64,000 nucleotides of DNA from Candidatus Thiodiazotropha sp. (ex Epidulcina cf. delphinae) (GCA_025656455.1 JAHXHS010000002.1:124001-188000), one strand, 5' to 3'; positions 46,178-54,759 are shown, counted from the stretch's first letter. Notes: a model not told the origin generated them from the sequence alone. Made by a program: numbers and translations.

Positions 46178-46581
46178 GCCGCGTGGCCTATCAGTTTTAC
46201 ATCGACCTTCCACCACTGGCCTTGCATGTGGGAAACGCTCGGCGGTTCTTTATAGTGCACGTCGTAGGTTTGTTGATCGACCCAGGTAAACGAGAAGGTA
46301 ATCAGCCTATTATTCTGCCAATCCGCAAATACTGATTCCGCCTCTGCTTGGGTCACCAGCGAATGCGTAATATCGAACTCAAAAACATCGACGGCCTGAT
46401 AATTGCGAACTCGAACCCCCCCGGATGCGGTGAGATTTACTGATCCCAGGTTTAACGCCCGGCGGGTTGATCTATTATCGATCGGCAGAACTGGGTACCC
46501 ATCCTGAACGGGTGACGCTAGCGGCCAATAGTCGGCATGCCAATAGTTAGTCGACCAATACTGGTCAGCAAAAAACGACAT
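46174..46581 (-). CDS. Phage protein with N-terminal NYW repeats
   Basis: The 135-residue protein starts with FADQYWSTNYWHADYW, almost the same repeat as the C-terminus of the next gene. The rest is beta-rich ('RALNLGSVNLTASGGVRVRNYQAVDVFEFDITHS', 'FADWQNNRLITFSFTWVDQQTYDV'). No function is known to me. Its place suggests a virion or appendage component. Confidence 0.6.
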   Translation of the reverse strand: MSFFADQYWSTNYWHADYWPLASPVQDGYPVLPIDNRSTRRALNLGSVNLTASGGVRVRNYQAVDVFEFDITHSLVTQAEAESVFADWQNNRLITFSFTWVDQQTYDVHYKEPPSVSHMQGQWWKVDVKLIGHAA

Positions 46582-47336
46582 TACGCGCTCGGCGTCACCG
46601 ACATGGCCGTGCGGTTATTGCTGGCATCCAAGGTGGCCGCGACACGTTGCGCCCCGCCGTTGGGCGTACTGAATGTTGCGCCGCCATTCGACGTCTGACC
46701 GGACAAGATCGAGAGTAATATAGACATAATTTGTTGTGCTGTGAAACTACCCTGGCTCTCGCAAACAGTCGCCCATACCTGAGACGCTATGGTTGCCGCC
46801 GTTGGGTCGTTCAGAGCGGCGATTTCCGTATCGATGGCCGCGAGTTGAGTCGAGTTAGAATCCATCTCGGCACGATTTTCAGCAGCGGTTGGGATGGCGG
46901 CAAACTGAGTATCCAGGTTTGCAGTGGCTAGGCCGACAGCCGCCCTAACGTCGGCTGCCGCACTCGCCTGAACTTCAACCACCGTTACCGGCATATCGGC
47001 CACGCCATATTTTGCATCGTAATGACCCTGCGAAATAACACTGCAATGCCTCCATATGGGCGTATGAAGGCTTGAGTCCTGGATCACAATCGTGAGATCT
47101 CCCGCGGTATCTGTGTCTGCGGCTGTCAGCGTCAGATTATACCAGCCATCCGATCCAGCGACCGCGGCGAATGTTCGGCCAGAGATGTCGACCGTCGCGG
47201 CGCCGTTATGTTTCAACAGCTCCGCTTGATCAGCAGCCCCAAGAGTCAATGTAGTTTCGGGCGTGACGCCATCATTTGCGTCCATGGCCGCGCCGATGCG
47301 TACATCAACGCTGGTCGATTGTCGTAGATCTGGCAT
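46581..47336 (-). CDS. Virion appendage protein with N-terminal beta-sandwich
   Basis: The 251-residue protein has an N-terminal domain ('VDVRIGAAMDANDGVTPETTLTLGAADQAELLKHNGAATV...GSDGWYNLTLTAADTDTAGDLTIVI') like domains seen in baseplate or fibre-anchoring proteins such as BppU-type N-termini. A helical stalk (about 120-200) and a C-terminal Thr/Asn-rich part follow. It probably anchors the spike encoded upstream. Confidence 0.55.
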   Translation of the reverse strand: MPDLRQSTSVDVRIGAAMDANDGVTPETTLTLGAADQAELLKHNGAATVDISGRTFAAVAGSDGWYNLTLTAADTDTAGDLTIVIQDSSLHTPIWRHCSVISQGHYDAKYGVADMPVTVVEVQASAAADVRAAVGLATANLDTQFAAIPTAAENRAEMDSNSTQLAAIDTEIAALNDPTAATIASQVWATVCESQGSFTAQQIMSILLSILSGQTSNGGATFSTPNGGAQRVAATLDASNNRTAMSVTPSA

Positions 47337-47337
47337 T

Positions 47338-49371
47338 TTAGTTACTCATCTGTTGACGTAAATTATTCAGGACGGGTGTAATATTAGCAGCAAGATCAGT
47401 TTCAACGCCTGTTGACGTGACGATATCGGAGTCAACGCCGCTATTTGTGTGCACTGAATGCTTGTAATAGGTCGTTCCAGCCTGAAGTCCTGTTGCGCTA
47501 TCTGTCTGTACACCTGTTACTGTTACAGTTTTACTGCCAAATGCATCCGATGCAGTGCCAGCCTTTAAGTCGGCTGCAGATGGCGGCGTTGCGCTTTCTG
47601 AGAGATACCAATACCACGTCCCGCTACCGTGGTCAGTTGTAACCCCGACATCCATTGTCGTCTGGCCTGAAGAGGTTAAGCTTGGGCTTGATAGTGTCGG
47701 CTGCACTGCCAGCGTGAAAGCGTGCGGACCGTACATCGTGCTGGTCGAGTTGTCCCAGACATAATACGTGTCGCCAACTGTTGCTGGAACGGTCTGTGTA
47801 TATGTGCCATTCGGCGACCATGTGACGTCTGTGATCGTCCCAATCAGGCCGATATCGCCATTCACCATCGTCAGTGCGAAATCAGTCAACGCCATCTCTT
47901 GTAGCGTCTCTGATGGCTCGGGAACAGTAGACCCGTCGTAGTTGACAGATTCATATCCAGCAGGGACAGTCAGCGTGATAGCGAACCCCGTCGCGTTTTC
48001 GTCGCCGGTGTCGTTCTGCACGAATACATAAGCCGATCCAGGAGGCAGTCCAACAGGGACAGTGACAGTTATGGAAGTATCACTCCACGCCGTCTCCGTA
48101 CAGAGGAGATCAACACCTAAACCATCAGATTGCGTATTGAGTCTGACTCCACCGGTCCCCTGCACTGCCTCGAAATTGGTCCCGGTAATAACAACGCCGG
48201 TCTGCCCAAGCGCGACCGTCTCGTCAGTATCGACATCGGTAATTGTTGGTTCAGGCCCTGGAGCAGCCGAAAGAGTAACAGTAAATCCGGTGGCGTTTTC
48301 CTCGGTATCGGTATTCTGAACAAACGCATATACCGTCCCAATGGAGAGCGCACCTTGTACCACGGTTATCGTAATTGAAGTATCCGAGGCATGCGTCGTT
48401 ACCGTTTGAGCAACATTAGTCCCTGTTCCATCGCTTGCGCTATTTAGACGGACGGTAGCGCCAGACGTAAGAAACCCTGATCCAGTGATAACTACGCCTG
48501 TTTGTCCAGGATAAATATCCTCGTCAGTATCAATATCCGTAATCGCTGGAACGGTTGCGCCAGCAGGCTCAAAAAAGGCCCCGATGTCTCCGCCTGCGGA
48601 ACCGGCTCCTCTTAGCTCAGATCCTGTCGCTATACGATAGTCGTCATTAGCATAATCAACAAAATCGTCTGTCCCGAGAGTAGTGATCGAGTTAGCGCCA
48701 GGCAAAAGAGCATCATTACCGGCATTGTAATCGCCAGTCAGCGTGCCGGTGTCGTGTATGATGACCGTGTTGTTATTAGGCGCATATACAGCACAATCCT
48801 GTATATCAACAGTCGGGCCACTCCGAAGATAGATAACGCCAGACCAATCAGTCGTGTCCTTTGTTAAAAGCGTGCAATGATCAAGATTGCAGTCCACGTA
48901 AACATAGATAGCGCGCCCTTGAGCACCTGTTGCGATATAGAAAACAGATCCTGTTGCGCTGACCGGCGACGTTAACGCCAAGTTCAGAAACTGCTGACCT
49001 TGAACGCCGCAACGATCAATAGCCAATCCGTTACACGTATCGCCGGTGCTTGTGATGTCACCGATGACATCAAGATCTTCTATCGAGACGTTATCAACTC
49101 GAACATCTACATCAAAGCCAGCCCCCGCTATATTAGCGTGAGTTCCACCGAAATTGCCGTCAAATTCTTCGCCTGCGACAGCGCGGATTGTGCAGCCCAA
49201 CGTCCAGCCGTCTCGGATCTGTAGATTAGCCGTTAGTGTTGTTGTGCCAGACACTTCAGCGATAGGACCAACGCCAGAGTAGGTATTGTTTTGCTCTGCC
49301 GTCTCCCATGCGTGTAAATCCGCATAATCAGGCGTTCCCCAGCCGCTTCCTACTTTTGATATTGCTGGCAT
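47338..49371 (-). CDS. Large beta-helix/IPT-repeat spike or appendage protein
   Basis: This 677-residue protein has an N-terminal right-handed beta-helix (about 1-270, 'VDVRVDNVSIEDLDVIGDI', 'NLDHCTLLTKDT'), two IPT/TIG-like repeats ('ITDIDTDEDIYPGQTGVVITGSGF' and 'ITDVDTDETVALGQTGVVITGTNF'), and fibronectin-like domains near the end. Together with the pectate-lyase-like protein it looks like a polysaccharide-binding appendage. Confidence 0.65.
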   Translation of the reverse strand: MPAISKVGSGWGTPDYADLHAWETAEQNNTYSGVGPIAEVSGTTTLTANLQIRDGWTLGCTIRAVAGEEFDGNFGGTHANIAGAGFDVDVRVDNVSIEDLDVIGDITSTGDTCNGLAIDRCGVQGQQFLNLALTSPVSATGSVFYIATGAQGRAIYVYVDCNLDHCTLLTKDTTDWSGVIYLRSGPTVDIQDCAVYAPNNNTVIIHDTGTLTGDYNAGNDALLPGANSITTLGTDDFVDYANDDYRIATGSELRGAGSAGGDIGAFFEPAGATVPAITDIDTDEDIYPGQTGVVITGSGFLTSGATVRLNSASDGTGTNVAQTVTTHASDTSITITVVQGALSIGTVYAFVQNTDTEENATGFTVTLSAAPGPEPTITDVDTDETVALGQTGVVITGTNFEAVQGTGGVRLNTQSDGLGVDLLCTETAWSDTSITVTVPVGLPPGSAYVFVQNDTGDENATGFAITLTVPAGYESVNYDGSTVPEPSETLQEMALTDFALTMVNGDIGLIGTITDVTWSPNGTYTQTVPATVGDTYYVWDNSTSTMYGPHAFTLAVQPTLSSPSLTSSGQTTMDVGVTTDHGSGTWYWYLSESATPPSAADLKAGTASDAFGSKTVTVTGVQTDSATGLQAGTTYYKHSVHTNSGVDSDIVTSTGVETDLAANITPVLNNLRQQMSN

Positions 49372-50759
49372 TAGGCTAACTCGTTCACGTAATCTTCGAT
49401 CCGTAGACGACCTGACGGCGCGATGGCAAGCGGGTCCATCGTGCCAACAGCGAATCCATTGTCTATCTCAAACTGATCTGGAATGCCGTCGCCGTTTGTA
49501 TCAGTTGGCGGTGCTGGCGTTGAGTAAGTCGGAAAATCAGCAGGATATGAAACATTTGAGCGAATCGCACCGGTTGTATTCGTAAAATCGTCAATTATTC
49601 GCGTGTCGACAGCATCCCGAAAAGGTTTGTTTGCCCCAACGGTCTGCAGAATCTGCGCTGCATAAGCAGCCGTCATCGGCGTGATAATTCCACCCTCGGA
49701 TACAGCCCATGGTGTTAGCCTGCGCCACGTTTCAGGGAGATCTTCATCCATCCAGTGATTACCAACATTCCAGTGGGGGTCTGATTGCAAGAGCCTAGTT
49801 GACCCTATATTACCCTTTACATACAAGTATGGTCCTGGGGTTCCCGTTGCTGCCTCATGCGTAATCTCTCTGGAATATGCATTTGAGTCTGGTCCTTGTT
49901 TACAATAAAACTCCTGCCAGTTCATGTGGCAGTCATTCCCGGCGAGCGGCGAGAGCCCTCCTTGCCAGTTGTAAACAACATTATTCCAAGCATCGCCCAG
50001 CAACGTTGCCCCAGTTGCCGTGTCCGGGATGTTCAGTAGTGGATTTCTGTCGGAATTATGAGCGTAATAGTTGTGATGCAGCGAGATACTGTTATCTGCA
50101 ACGCCATCTCCACCGATCAGCATCCCTTTGCTGTGATCACCAGCGACCTTGCCGTTTCTCAGGCCCTCGGCGATAATCGACCACTGAACAGTAACGTTTG
50201 TAATCCCGCCCGTCAGGCTACAGTTTTCATCAACGCCCCAGCCAATAGAGCAGTGATCGAAAATCAAATTATCAGTAGTGTTAGGCCCCCAAATGTGGCC
50301 GAGCACTTGCAGCGAATCATGAGCGTCCTCGTTGTCGATATTGTGAGATCCTACTCTATATCTCATGTGACGCATGATGATATCGCTAGCGTTAATAACG
50401 ACTGGCCGACCGGTTATCAAAATACCGCCAGGTGATGTTTGTCCGGCAAATGTCAAATAGCGAGATGTGATGCTGAAGTTGTTTGTCAGATTAATGATTC
50501 CTGACGTACGAAATATAATAAATGTGCCCTCCTTGCCTGCGCCAGCACACGCTTCACGAAACGATCCAGGTCCGCTATCATTCAGATTATCAACAAACGC
50601 AATCGATTTCGCGCCGGAATACCCAGCAGCCCCGCGAGTAAAGGCCGCCATCCCCTCAGCACCTGGGAATGCGCGTAGCTGCGTGTATGATCCGGTAGCG
50701 CTCGGGTCAGCGCCACGAACTGCCCCGTCATCGCAGATTTTACAGATCAGAGTGCCCAT
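49371..50759 (-). CDS. Pectate lyase (PL1)-like depolymerase
   Basis: The 462-residue protein has motifs of secreted pectate lyases: FPGAEG (31-36), 'VDNLNDSGPGSFREA' (56-70), 'YLTFAGQTSPGG' (101-112), 'LIFDHCSIGWGVDENCSL' (165-182), 'SLHHNYYAHNSDRNPLL' (226-242, probable catalytic Arg238) and a C-terminal Ca-loop-like DTNGDGIPDQFE (420-431). There is no signal peptide, which suits a virion protein, not an exported enzyme. It probably cleaves acidic host polysaccharide. TAATG overlaps with the gene before. Confidence 0.82.
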   Translation of the reverse strand: MGTLICKICDDGAVRGADPSATGSYTQLRAFPGAEGMAAFTRGAAGYSGAKSIAFVDNLNDSGPGSFREACAGAGKEGTFIIFRTSGIINLTNNFSITSRYLTFAGQTSPGGILITGRPVVINASDIIMRHMRYRVGSHNIDNEDAHDSLQVLGHIWGPNTTDNLIFDHCSIGWGVDENCSLTGGITNVTVQWSIIAEGLRNGKVAGDHSKGMLIGGDGVADNSISLHHNYYAHNSDRNPLLNIPDTATGATLLGDAWNNVVYNWQGGLSPLAGNDCHMNWQEFYCKQGPDSNAYSREITHEAATGTPGPYLYVKGNIGSTRLLQSDPHWNVGNHWMDEDLPETWRRLTPWAVSEGGIITPMTAAYAAQILQTVGANKPFRDAVDTRIIDDFTNTTGAIRSNVSYPADFPTYSTPAPPTDTNGDGIPDQFEIDNGFAVGTMDPLAIAPSGRLRIEDYVNELA

Positions 50760-51034
50760 TAACGCATTCCTTCATGATCTGACTGGCAGTCGTCTAGCTG
50801 AATCTCTAATCGCTGCATTCGATGTTGAATCACCTGGTAATCTGATGTGCGCTCTTCAAGCATGTGGCACTGAGATTTGAAGTGTGCTAAATCATTAGCA
50901 TGCTGCTGAACAGTATTCCAGAGAGAAACGATACCGCCAGTAGTCGATAAGATGAAGGCACTAATAATCGTAGGCAGGATCTTGTCACGAAAAGTCTGTA
51001 CTTTTCTTCGCTCTTCCGAACTGTCGTTTGCCAC
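50759..51034 (-). CDS. Small membrane protein with coiled coil, possible holin/antiholin
   Basis: The 91-residue protein has one hydrophobic segment (about 20-42, 'ILPTIISAFILSTTGGIVSLW') and a C-terminal coiled coil (CHMLEERTSDYQVIQHRMQRLEIQLDD). Its location beside spanin genes suggests a lysis role, but a tail-anchor role is possible. Confidence 0.5.
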   Translation of the reverse strand: MANDSSEERRKVQTFRDKILPTIISAFILSTTGGIVSLWNTVQQHANDLAHFKSQCHMLEERTSDYQVIQHRMQRLEIQLDDCQSDHEGMR

Positions 51035-51067
51035 TTTGTAACCTCGTTTTTAATGCACATAGCCAAC

Positions 51068-51319
51068 CTATTGAGTATTAATCAAATCAACCAAACGCGC
51101 CTTGCTCTCAGAACAGTCATAGTAGTATCTCGCCGCCTCCATGTAGGCCTCAATAATCGAGGCAAAACTACCATCTAAAGGGGCCGGCAACTCTGGACAG
51201 GATCGCGCTAACTCACCGCTGACAAGAAGAGGGTCGGACGCTACAAACAAGCTCTTGCAACCTGTTAGGCTGAAGCTCGCAATCAGGAGCATCAGCAGTG
51301 ACATACTTAATCTTTTCAC
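51068..51319 (-). CDS. Rz1-like outer-membrane spanin lipoprotein, nested in the Rz-like gene
   Basis: The GTG at 51319 (GAGAGG upstream) gives an 83-residue lipoprotein: VKRLSMSLLMLLIASFSLTGC with the lipobox LTGC, then a short proline-containing body (CPELPAPLDGSFAS). It begins inside the Rz-like gene in another frame, as Rz1 does in lambda. Confidence 0.75.
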   Translation of the reverse strand: MKRLSMSLLMLLIASFSLTGCKSLFVASDPLLVSGELARSCPELPAPLDGSFASIIEAYMEAARYYYDCSESKARLVDLINTQ

Positions 51320-51578
51320 GATAGACCACCTCTCTCTTAGCGCTGCTCTCAGCAAGTGCGTTCTGAGCATCAGCATGTTTTGCTTGCCATTCCCGCGCTT
51401 CGTTCAACGCCTCTTCCAGCGCGCCATTACGAACCTTTTGCCAGCCGTAATCGCAATAGCTGTACCCTGCATAGAAACTACCTGATAGCAATCCAGCGCC
51501 AGCCAGCAGATAGACATAGATAAAACGACCACCAAAAAATTTTCCTATACCGCCGAGTATCAGTTTCACCCAGGTCAT
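51213..51578 (-). CDS. Rz-like inner-membrane spanin
   Basis: The 121-residue protein has an N-terminal membrane anchor (FIYVYLLAGAGLLSGSFYAGY) and a periplasmic coiled coil (ALEEALNEAREWQAKHADAQNALAESSAKREVVYREKI) ending in Cys-containing 'DCELQPNRLQELVCSVRPSSCQR'. With the overlapping Rz1-like lipoprotein it would fuse inner and outer membranes at lysis. It overlaps the holin-like gene by 4 bases. Confidence 0.8.
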   Translation of the reverse strand: MTWVKLILGGIGKFFGGRFIYVYLLAGAGLLSGSFYAGYSYCDYGWQKVRNGALEEALNEAREWQAKHADAQNALAESSAKREVVYREKIKYVTADAPDCELQPNRLQELVCSVRPSSCQR

Positions 51579-51790
51579 TTCTCCTCCTGCATGTACTTAA
51601 TGACTGCCGGGAATAAAACAGAAAGCGGACTAAGAACCGCCGCCGCCTCCCACTCAGACAAGGCATCGCGCTCCATCATCATCATCACCCAATCGTAAAC
51701 ATCTCTCGTCAGCCACATCATGAAAATGAGCAAGGCAATACGCTTAATCTGGTACTTCTGGATAAAGTTTGCGATTGCCTCTACCGTCAA
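51575..51790 (-). CDS. Holin-like small membrane protein
   Basis: I place the start at the TTG at 51790, with GAGG 8 bases upstream, overlapping the preceding stop (TTGA). The 71-residue protein then has two hydrophobic segments (KRIALLIFMMWLTRDVYDWVMMMM and AAVLSPLSVLFPAVIKYM). It sits between endolysin-side and spanin genes, consistent with a class II holin. Confidence 0.6.
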   Translation of the reverse strand: MTVEAIANFIQKYQIKRIALLIFMMWLTRDVYDWVMMMMERDALSEWEAAAVLSPLSVLFPAVIKYMQEEK

Positions 51791-52404
51791 AACTGATACC
51801 TCAGCCCGCACCCAACTATATGACTCGCGCCTATCTTGTCCATGTCTCCGACATGCCGAAACATCGTGCATGTGCCTGCAATTTCATCTGTTAGATCAAC
51901 CTGCAATCTCACAACCAGACCGGTGGAGAAATCGTGATAGGTGTCGTGGTACTCTTCAAGAGCCAATCTGCCGAGTACCCAGGAATGCACGTCTGACTCT
52001 GTATAAGCTGCGTAGGCTCCAGCACTTGCAACCGCACGCCGAAACCTAAATCCGCCCACAGCAAACACGCCAAAAGTGTCTTGACGAACATGTACATCCC
52101 CAAGATCAGAATGACCGACAATTGTACCGTTTGGATCGACGAAACCACCCCATTCGAAAACTGAATTCCCATCCCAGTAGCATTTTGACGCCAGCGCACC
52201 ATAGCGCCTCATGCGTTGGACGCCAAATAGTTTTTCAGATGTTGATCTTCCTAGTTCAGCAAGGCGCTGATCGAAGTTCGTATCAACTTGACCCTCTACG
52301 CCGTGGTCAGATGTGATGTATAGAAGCTCAACGGAGCGGCATTCTTCGCCCCATAAAAATTGTGAAAAAGTGAAAATAAATAACCCAATCAGGACCCTCA
52401 CCAT
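51787..52404 (-). CDS. Secreted, probable outer-membrane beta-barrel protein in the lysis module
   Basis: The 205-residue protein has a signal peptide (MVRVLIGLFIFTFSQFLWGEE), alternating beta-strand stretches ('FGVFAVGGFRFRRAVASAGAYAAYT', 'HDFSTGLVVRLQVDL') and ends GCGLRYQF, a C-terminal Phe as in outer-membrane proteins. I do not recognise a family. It could be a lysogenic-conversion or exclusion protein expressed by the prophage. Confidence 0.55.
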   Translation of the reverse strand: MVRVLIGLFIFTFSQFLWGEECRSVELLYITSDHGVEGQVDTNFDQRLAELGRSTSEKLFGVQRMRRYGALASKCYWDGNSVFEWGGFVDPNGTIVGHSDLGDVHVRQDTFGVFAVGGFRFRRAVASAGAYAAYTESDVHSWVLGRLALEEYHDTYHDFSTGLVVRLQVDLTDEIAGTCTMFRHVGDMDKIGASHIVGCGLRYQF

Positions 52405-52745
52405 CGCGCACGCTCCTGCCTGACATCAATATGAGTAAACGTTGAATACTGTCCTATGCCGTATTTGTTTGGATGTTTATTGTTTAAGTAATCGTACACA
52501 TCGTAAGGTGATATGCCAGAGACTTCGATGTCTGCGGCCTTCCCGTCAAGATGCTGACTGTTCTTTGAACCACCTACTTTTTTGTTATGTGATGTACATC
52601 GATGAGCTGAATTTATTGTAATAGGTCGCTGAAAATAATCTCTGGCATCCACAAGCACATCATGCAGTTCAGTGTCTACCGTATTTTTCCCGCAACCGCA
52701 CCGACACCTAAATTCATAGCGAGAAAAATATTTTGATTTCATCAT
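52398..52745 (-). CDS. M15-type peptidase endolysin
   Basis: The roughly 115-residue protein contains the M15 metal and catalytic pattern: 'SAHRCTSHNKKVGGSKNSQHLDGKAADIEV' with His and Asp ligands, and C-terminal 'STFTHIDVR' with the third His. It lacks a signal peptide, so it needs the holin. It would cut peptidoglycan peptides. Two adjacent ATGs (52745 and 52742) are possible starts. Confidence 0.88.
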   Translation of the reverse strand: MMKSKYFSRYEFRCRCGCGKNTVDTELHDVLVDARDYFQRPITINSAHRCTSHNKKVGGSKNSQHLDGKAADIEVSGISPYDVYDYLNNKHPNKYGIGQYSTFTHIDVRQERARW

Positions 52746-53305
52746 CAAAACCTTTTCCAAACCTTTTCGAACGACAGCATGCAGTCAATGCTTTTATCAA
52801 GGTATGTACCGTCGTTGCGATCAAGATCGTAGTGCTTAGACAGTATCAATTTCATGGCTTCCTTGATCGTTTCGGGTACGCTGGACCCGTCAGCGCCATA
52901 TCCGGCCGTGATCGTGATCGTTATGGACAAAGGGACATTCAAAACAGTAGGCCACGACTGCCCGTCGTTTATGTAGATGCGCCCTGGTTCCGATACGGTA
53001 TCAACCCCATAAACCGCTGTAGGCAGGGTCTGCGTGGCACCATCAGAGTCGATGTACTGGACCGATTCAACAGTTTTCAAAGGCGGTTTGGGTAGCTCAA
53101 TCTCATCTGCGAACGAATCGGCACGGTACTCGATCGTTTGATCGATCAGAGCCCGACTGGTGAAAATCTCTGCGAACTCACGCGCCATTTTAATCAGCGC
53201 GCTTATCTGGACGTCGTAGTCCGATAGCTCTTCGCGCAGATGCGCTTTTGCTTCGACCAGGGTTAGCGGCTCAACAACCGGCGGGACCGTGACTTTGTAG
53301 GTCAT
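52745..53305 (-). CDS. HK97 gp6-like head-tail connector
   Basis: The 186-residue protein begins 'VEPLTLVEAKAHLREELSDYDVQISALIKMAREFAEIFTSRALI', the gp6-like helical signature, and ends 'LILSKHYDLDRN...FEKVW'. It forms the ring under the portal. Unusually, the next gene leftwards is the endolysin, not another connector. Confidence 0.85.
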   Translation of the reverse strand: MTYKVTVPPVVEPLTLVEAKAHLREELSDYDVQISALIKMAREFAEIFTSRALIDQTIEYRADSFADEIELPKPPLKTVESVQYIDSDGATQTLPTAVYGVDTVSEPGRIYINDGQSWPTVLNVPLSITITITAGYGADGSSVPETIKEAMKLILSKHYDLDRNDGTYLDKSIDCMLSFEKVWKRF

Positions 53306-53496
53306 TATCGGCTCTTATTGCGAGATGGCTTTGCCGCCTTATTATGACTTGGGGATTTCGCCTTCTCGATAGCCCCGGCCTGTTCGGCGCATTCCGCACA
53401 CCGGTCGGAGACCTCATGCTCACCAGGGGGGAAATCAACGACTTTGCTTCCGTTCGGTGAGAACTTAAAGACTTTAGTAAGTTTAATTTTTGGCAT
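53305..53496 (-). CDS. Small phage protein with Cys pair
   Basis: This 63-residue protein (MPKIKLTKVFKFSPNGSKVVDFPPGEHEVSDRCAECAEQAG...) is of a type often found between capsid and connector genes: a short beta domain, CAEC and a basic tail. It overlaps the gp6-like gene by one base. Confidence 0.6.
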   Translation of the reverse strand: MPKIKLTKVFKFSPNGSKVVDFPPGEHEVSDRCAECAEQAGAIEKAKSPSHNKAAKPSRNKSR

Positions 53497-53502
53497 GGTT
53501 AA

Positions 53503-53530
53503 AACAAAAGAGAGGCGTTCGCCCCTCTTT
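53503..53530 (-). terminator. Terminator after the major capsid gene
   Basis: The minus strand shows GAGGGGC-GAA-CGCCTC followed by TCTTTTGTTTT, 17-44 bases beyond the capsid stop. Confidence 0.7.
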
Positions 53531-53546
53531 ATGCTCCGAGGTTGGA

Positions 53547-54755
53547 TTAAACGGAGAACCGAAGAACTTTCATTGCGTTCGAATCAACCAACATGCCACC
53601 CACACGCTTAGTGGTGTAAAAATGAACATACGGTTTATTTGTAAACGGATCCCGCAGGGTGCGTGTTCCGATTCGATCCACGATCAAGTAGTTACGCTTG
53701 AAGTCGCCGAACAGGATGCCGTTTGAATCGGCGGCAATATCAGGCATGTCTTCATTCTCTTCGAGGGGGTATCCTAACAAGGTAGACGGTTGACCCGCCT
53801 CAAGACCAGCCTTCCAAATCAGATTACCGTCACCGTCTTTCATCTTTCTGATTTCCGCGAGAGTAAGGCGATTCAGCATGAACGTCGCGTTTTTACGGTA
53901 CCCCTTCTTGATCGAATAGACCAGGTCGATCAACGTCTCATGAGGATCCGTAGCTGGAAATGCGCCGGCGGCACCCGTTACGAGATATTGCAAGGTACCA
54001 AACGCACGGACGCTATCGATAGTCGTTGCCATGGGCGCATTCAGAATACCGGAGGGTTTGTCAGCTCCATCGCCAGCCAGAAACGCCATATTTTCCTGTT
54101 CAGCGAACTCAGTAACCACCTCTTCTTTGAGGAATGCCTCAACGTCGAACATTACATCGTCCAATGCGGTCTGAGTTGACGCTGGATTCGCGTACAGCTC
54201 GCCAAACACAGGAGCGAGCGGTGTCAATTGACTTGTGTTGGTCTCCGGCCTAGGCGCGGTCTCACCAACCCAACCCGAATCCGTACCGCCGATGTTGACC
54301 AATTTCTTATACGCCTCGTTCGATACTGTCTTTTGACTGCACAATTGACGCATCGGCGACTCATCGCGTAGCAACTCCATGATTGAGCGATCCAAGTCCT
54401 CGGGGACGCCGTAGCCGCCATCTGCGTCCACACCTATACTCATAGCTTTTTGCATGAGTTCGGCGAGCCCGTCATCTTTACCTTTAGTAACGTACGCTCG
54501 AAAAGCGTCCTTGTACTCATCCTGGAGTTCGTCACCCCCCAGGTTGCCGATACGGTTAGACCGATTCTCCAATTTCTCCAAGCGTTCTTTTACCTCAGTC
54601 AAGAGGTCCAGATCATCATTGATCCGTGTGAGTTTTTCCGCGACGTCGGCGGATCCACGGCCTTTCTCTATTGCGTTCAAACGCTCATCGTTTGTTTTTT
54701 TGAATTCCTCGAACGCCTGGCCGAGGTTTTCAATAACAGATGCCAATTCTGTCAT
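53547..54755 (-). CDS. HK97-family major capsid protein
   Basis: The 402-residue protein has an N-terminal coiled-coil delta domain (about 1-95) that the protease would remove, then the capsid fold: 'ADGGYGVPEDLDRSIMELLRDESPMRQLCS', 'ELYANPASTQTALDDVMFDVEAFLKEEVVTEFAEQENMAFLAGDG' and 'GILFGDFKRNYLIVDRIGTRTLRDPF'. Confidence 0.95.
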   Translation of the reverse strand: MTELASVIENLGQAFEEFKKTNDERLNAIEKGRGSADVAEKLTRINDDLDLLTEVKERLEKLENRSNRIGNLGGDELQDEYKDAFRAYVTKGKDDGLAELMQKAMSIGVDADGGYGVPEDLDRSIMELLRDESPMRQLCSQKTVSNEAYKKLVNIGGTDSGWVGETAPRPETNTSQLTPLAPVFGELYANPASTQTALDDVMFDVEAFLKEEVVTEFAEQENMAFLAGDGADKPSGILNAPMATTIDSVRAFGTLQYLVTGAAGAFPATDPHETLIDLVYSIKKGYRKNATFMLNRLTLAEIRKMKDGDGNLIWKAGLEAGQPSTLLGYPLEENEDMPDIAADSNGILFGDFKRNYLIVDRIGTRTLRDPFTNKPYVHFYTTKRVGGMLVDSNAMKVLRFSV

Positions 54756-54759
54756 AATA

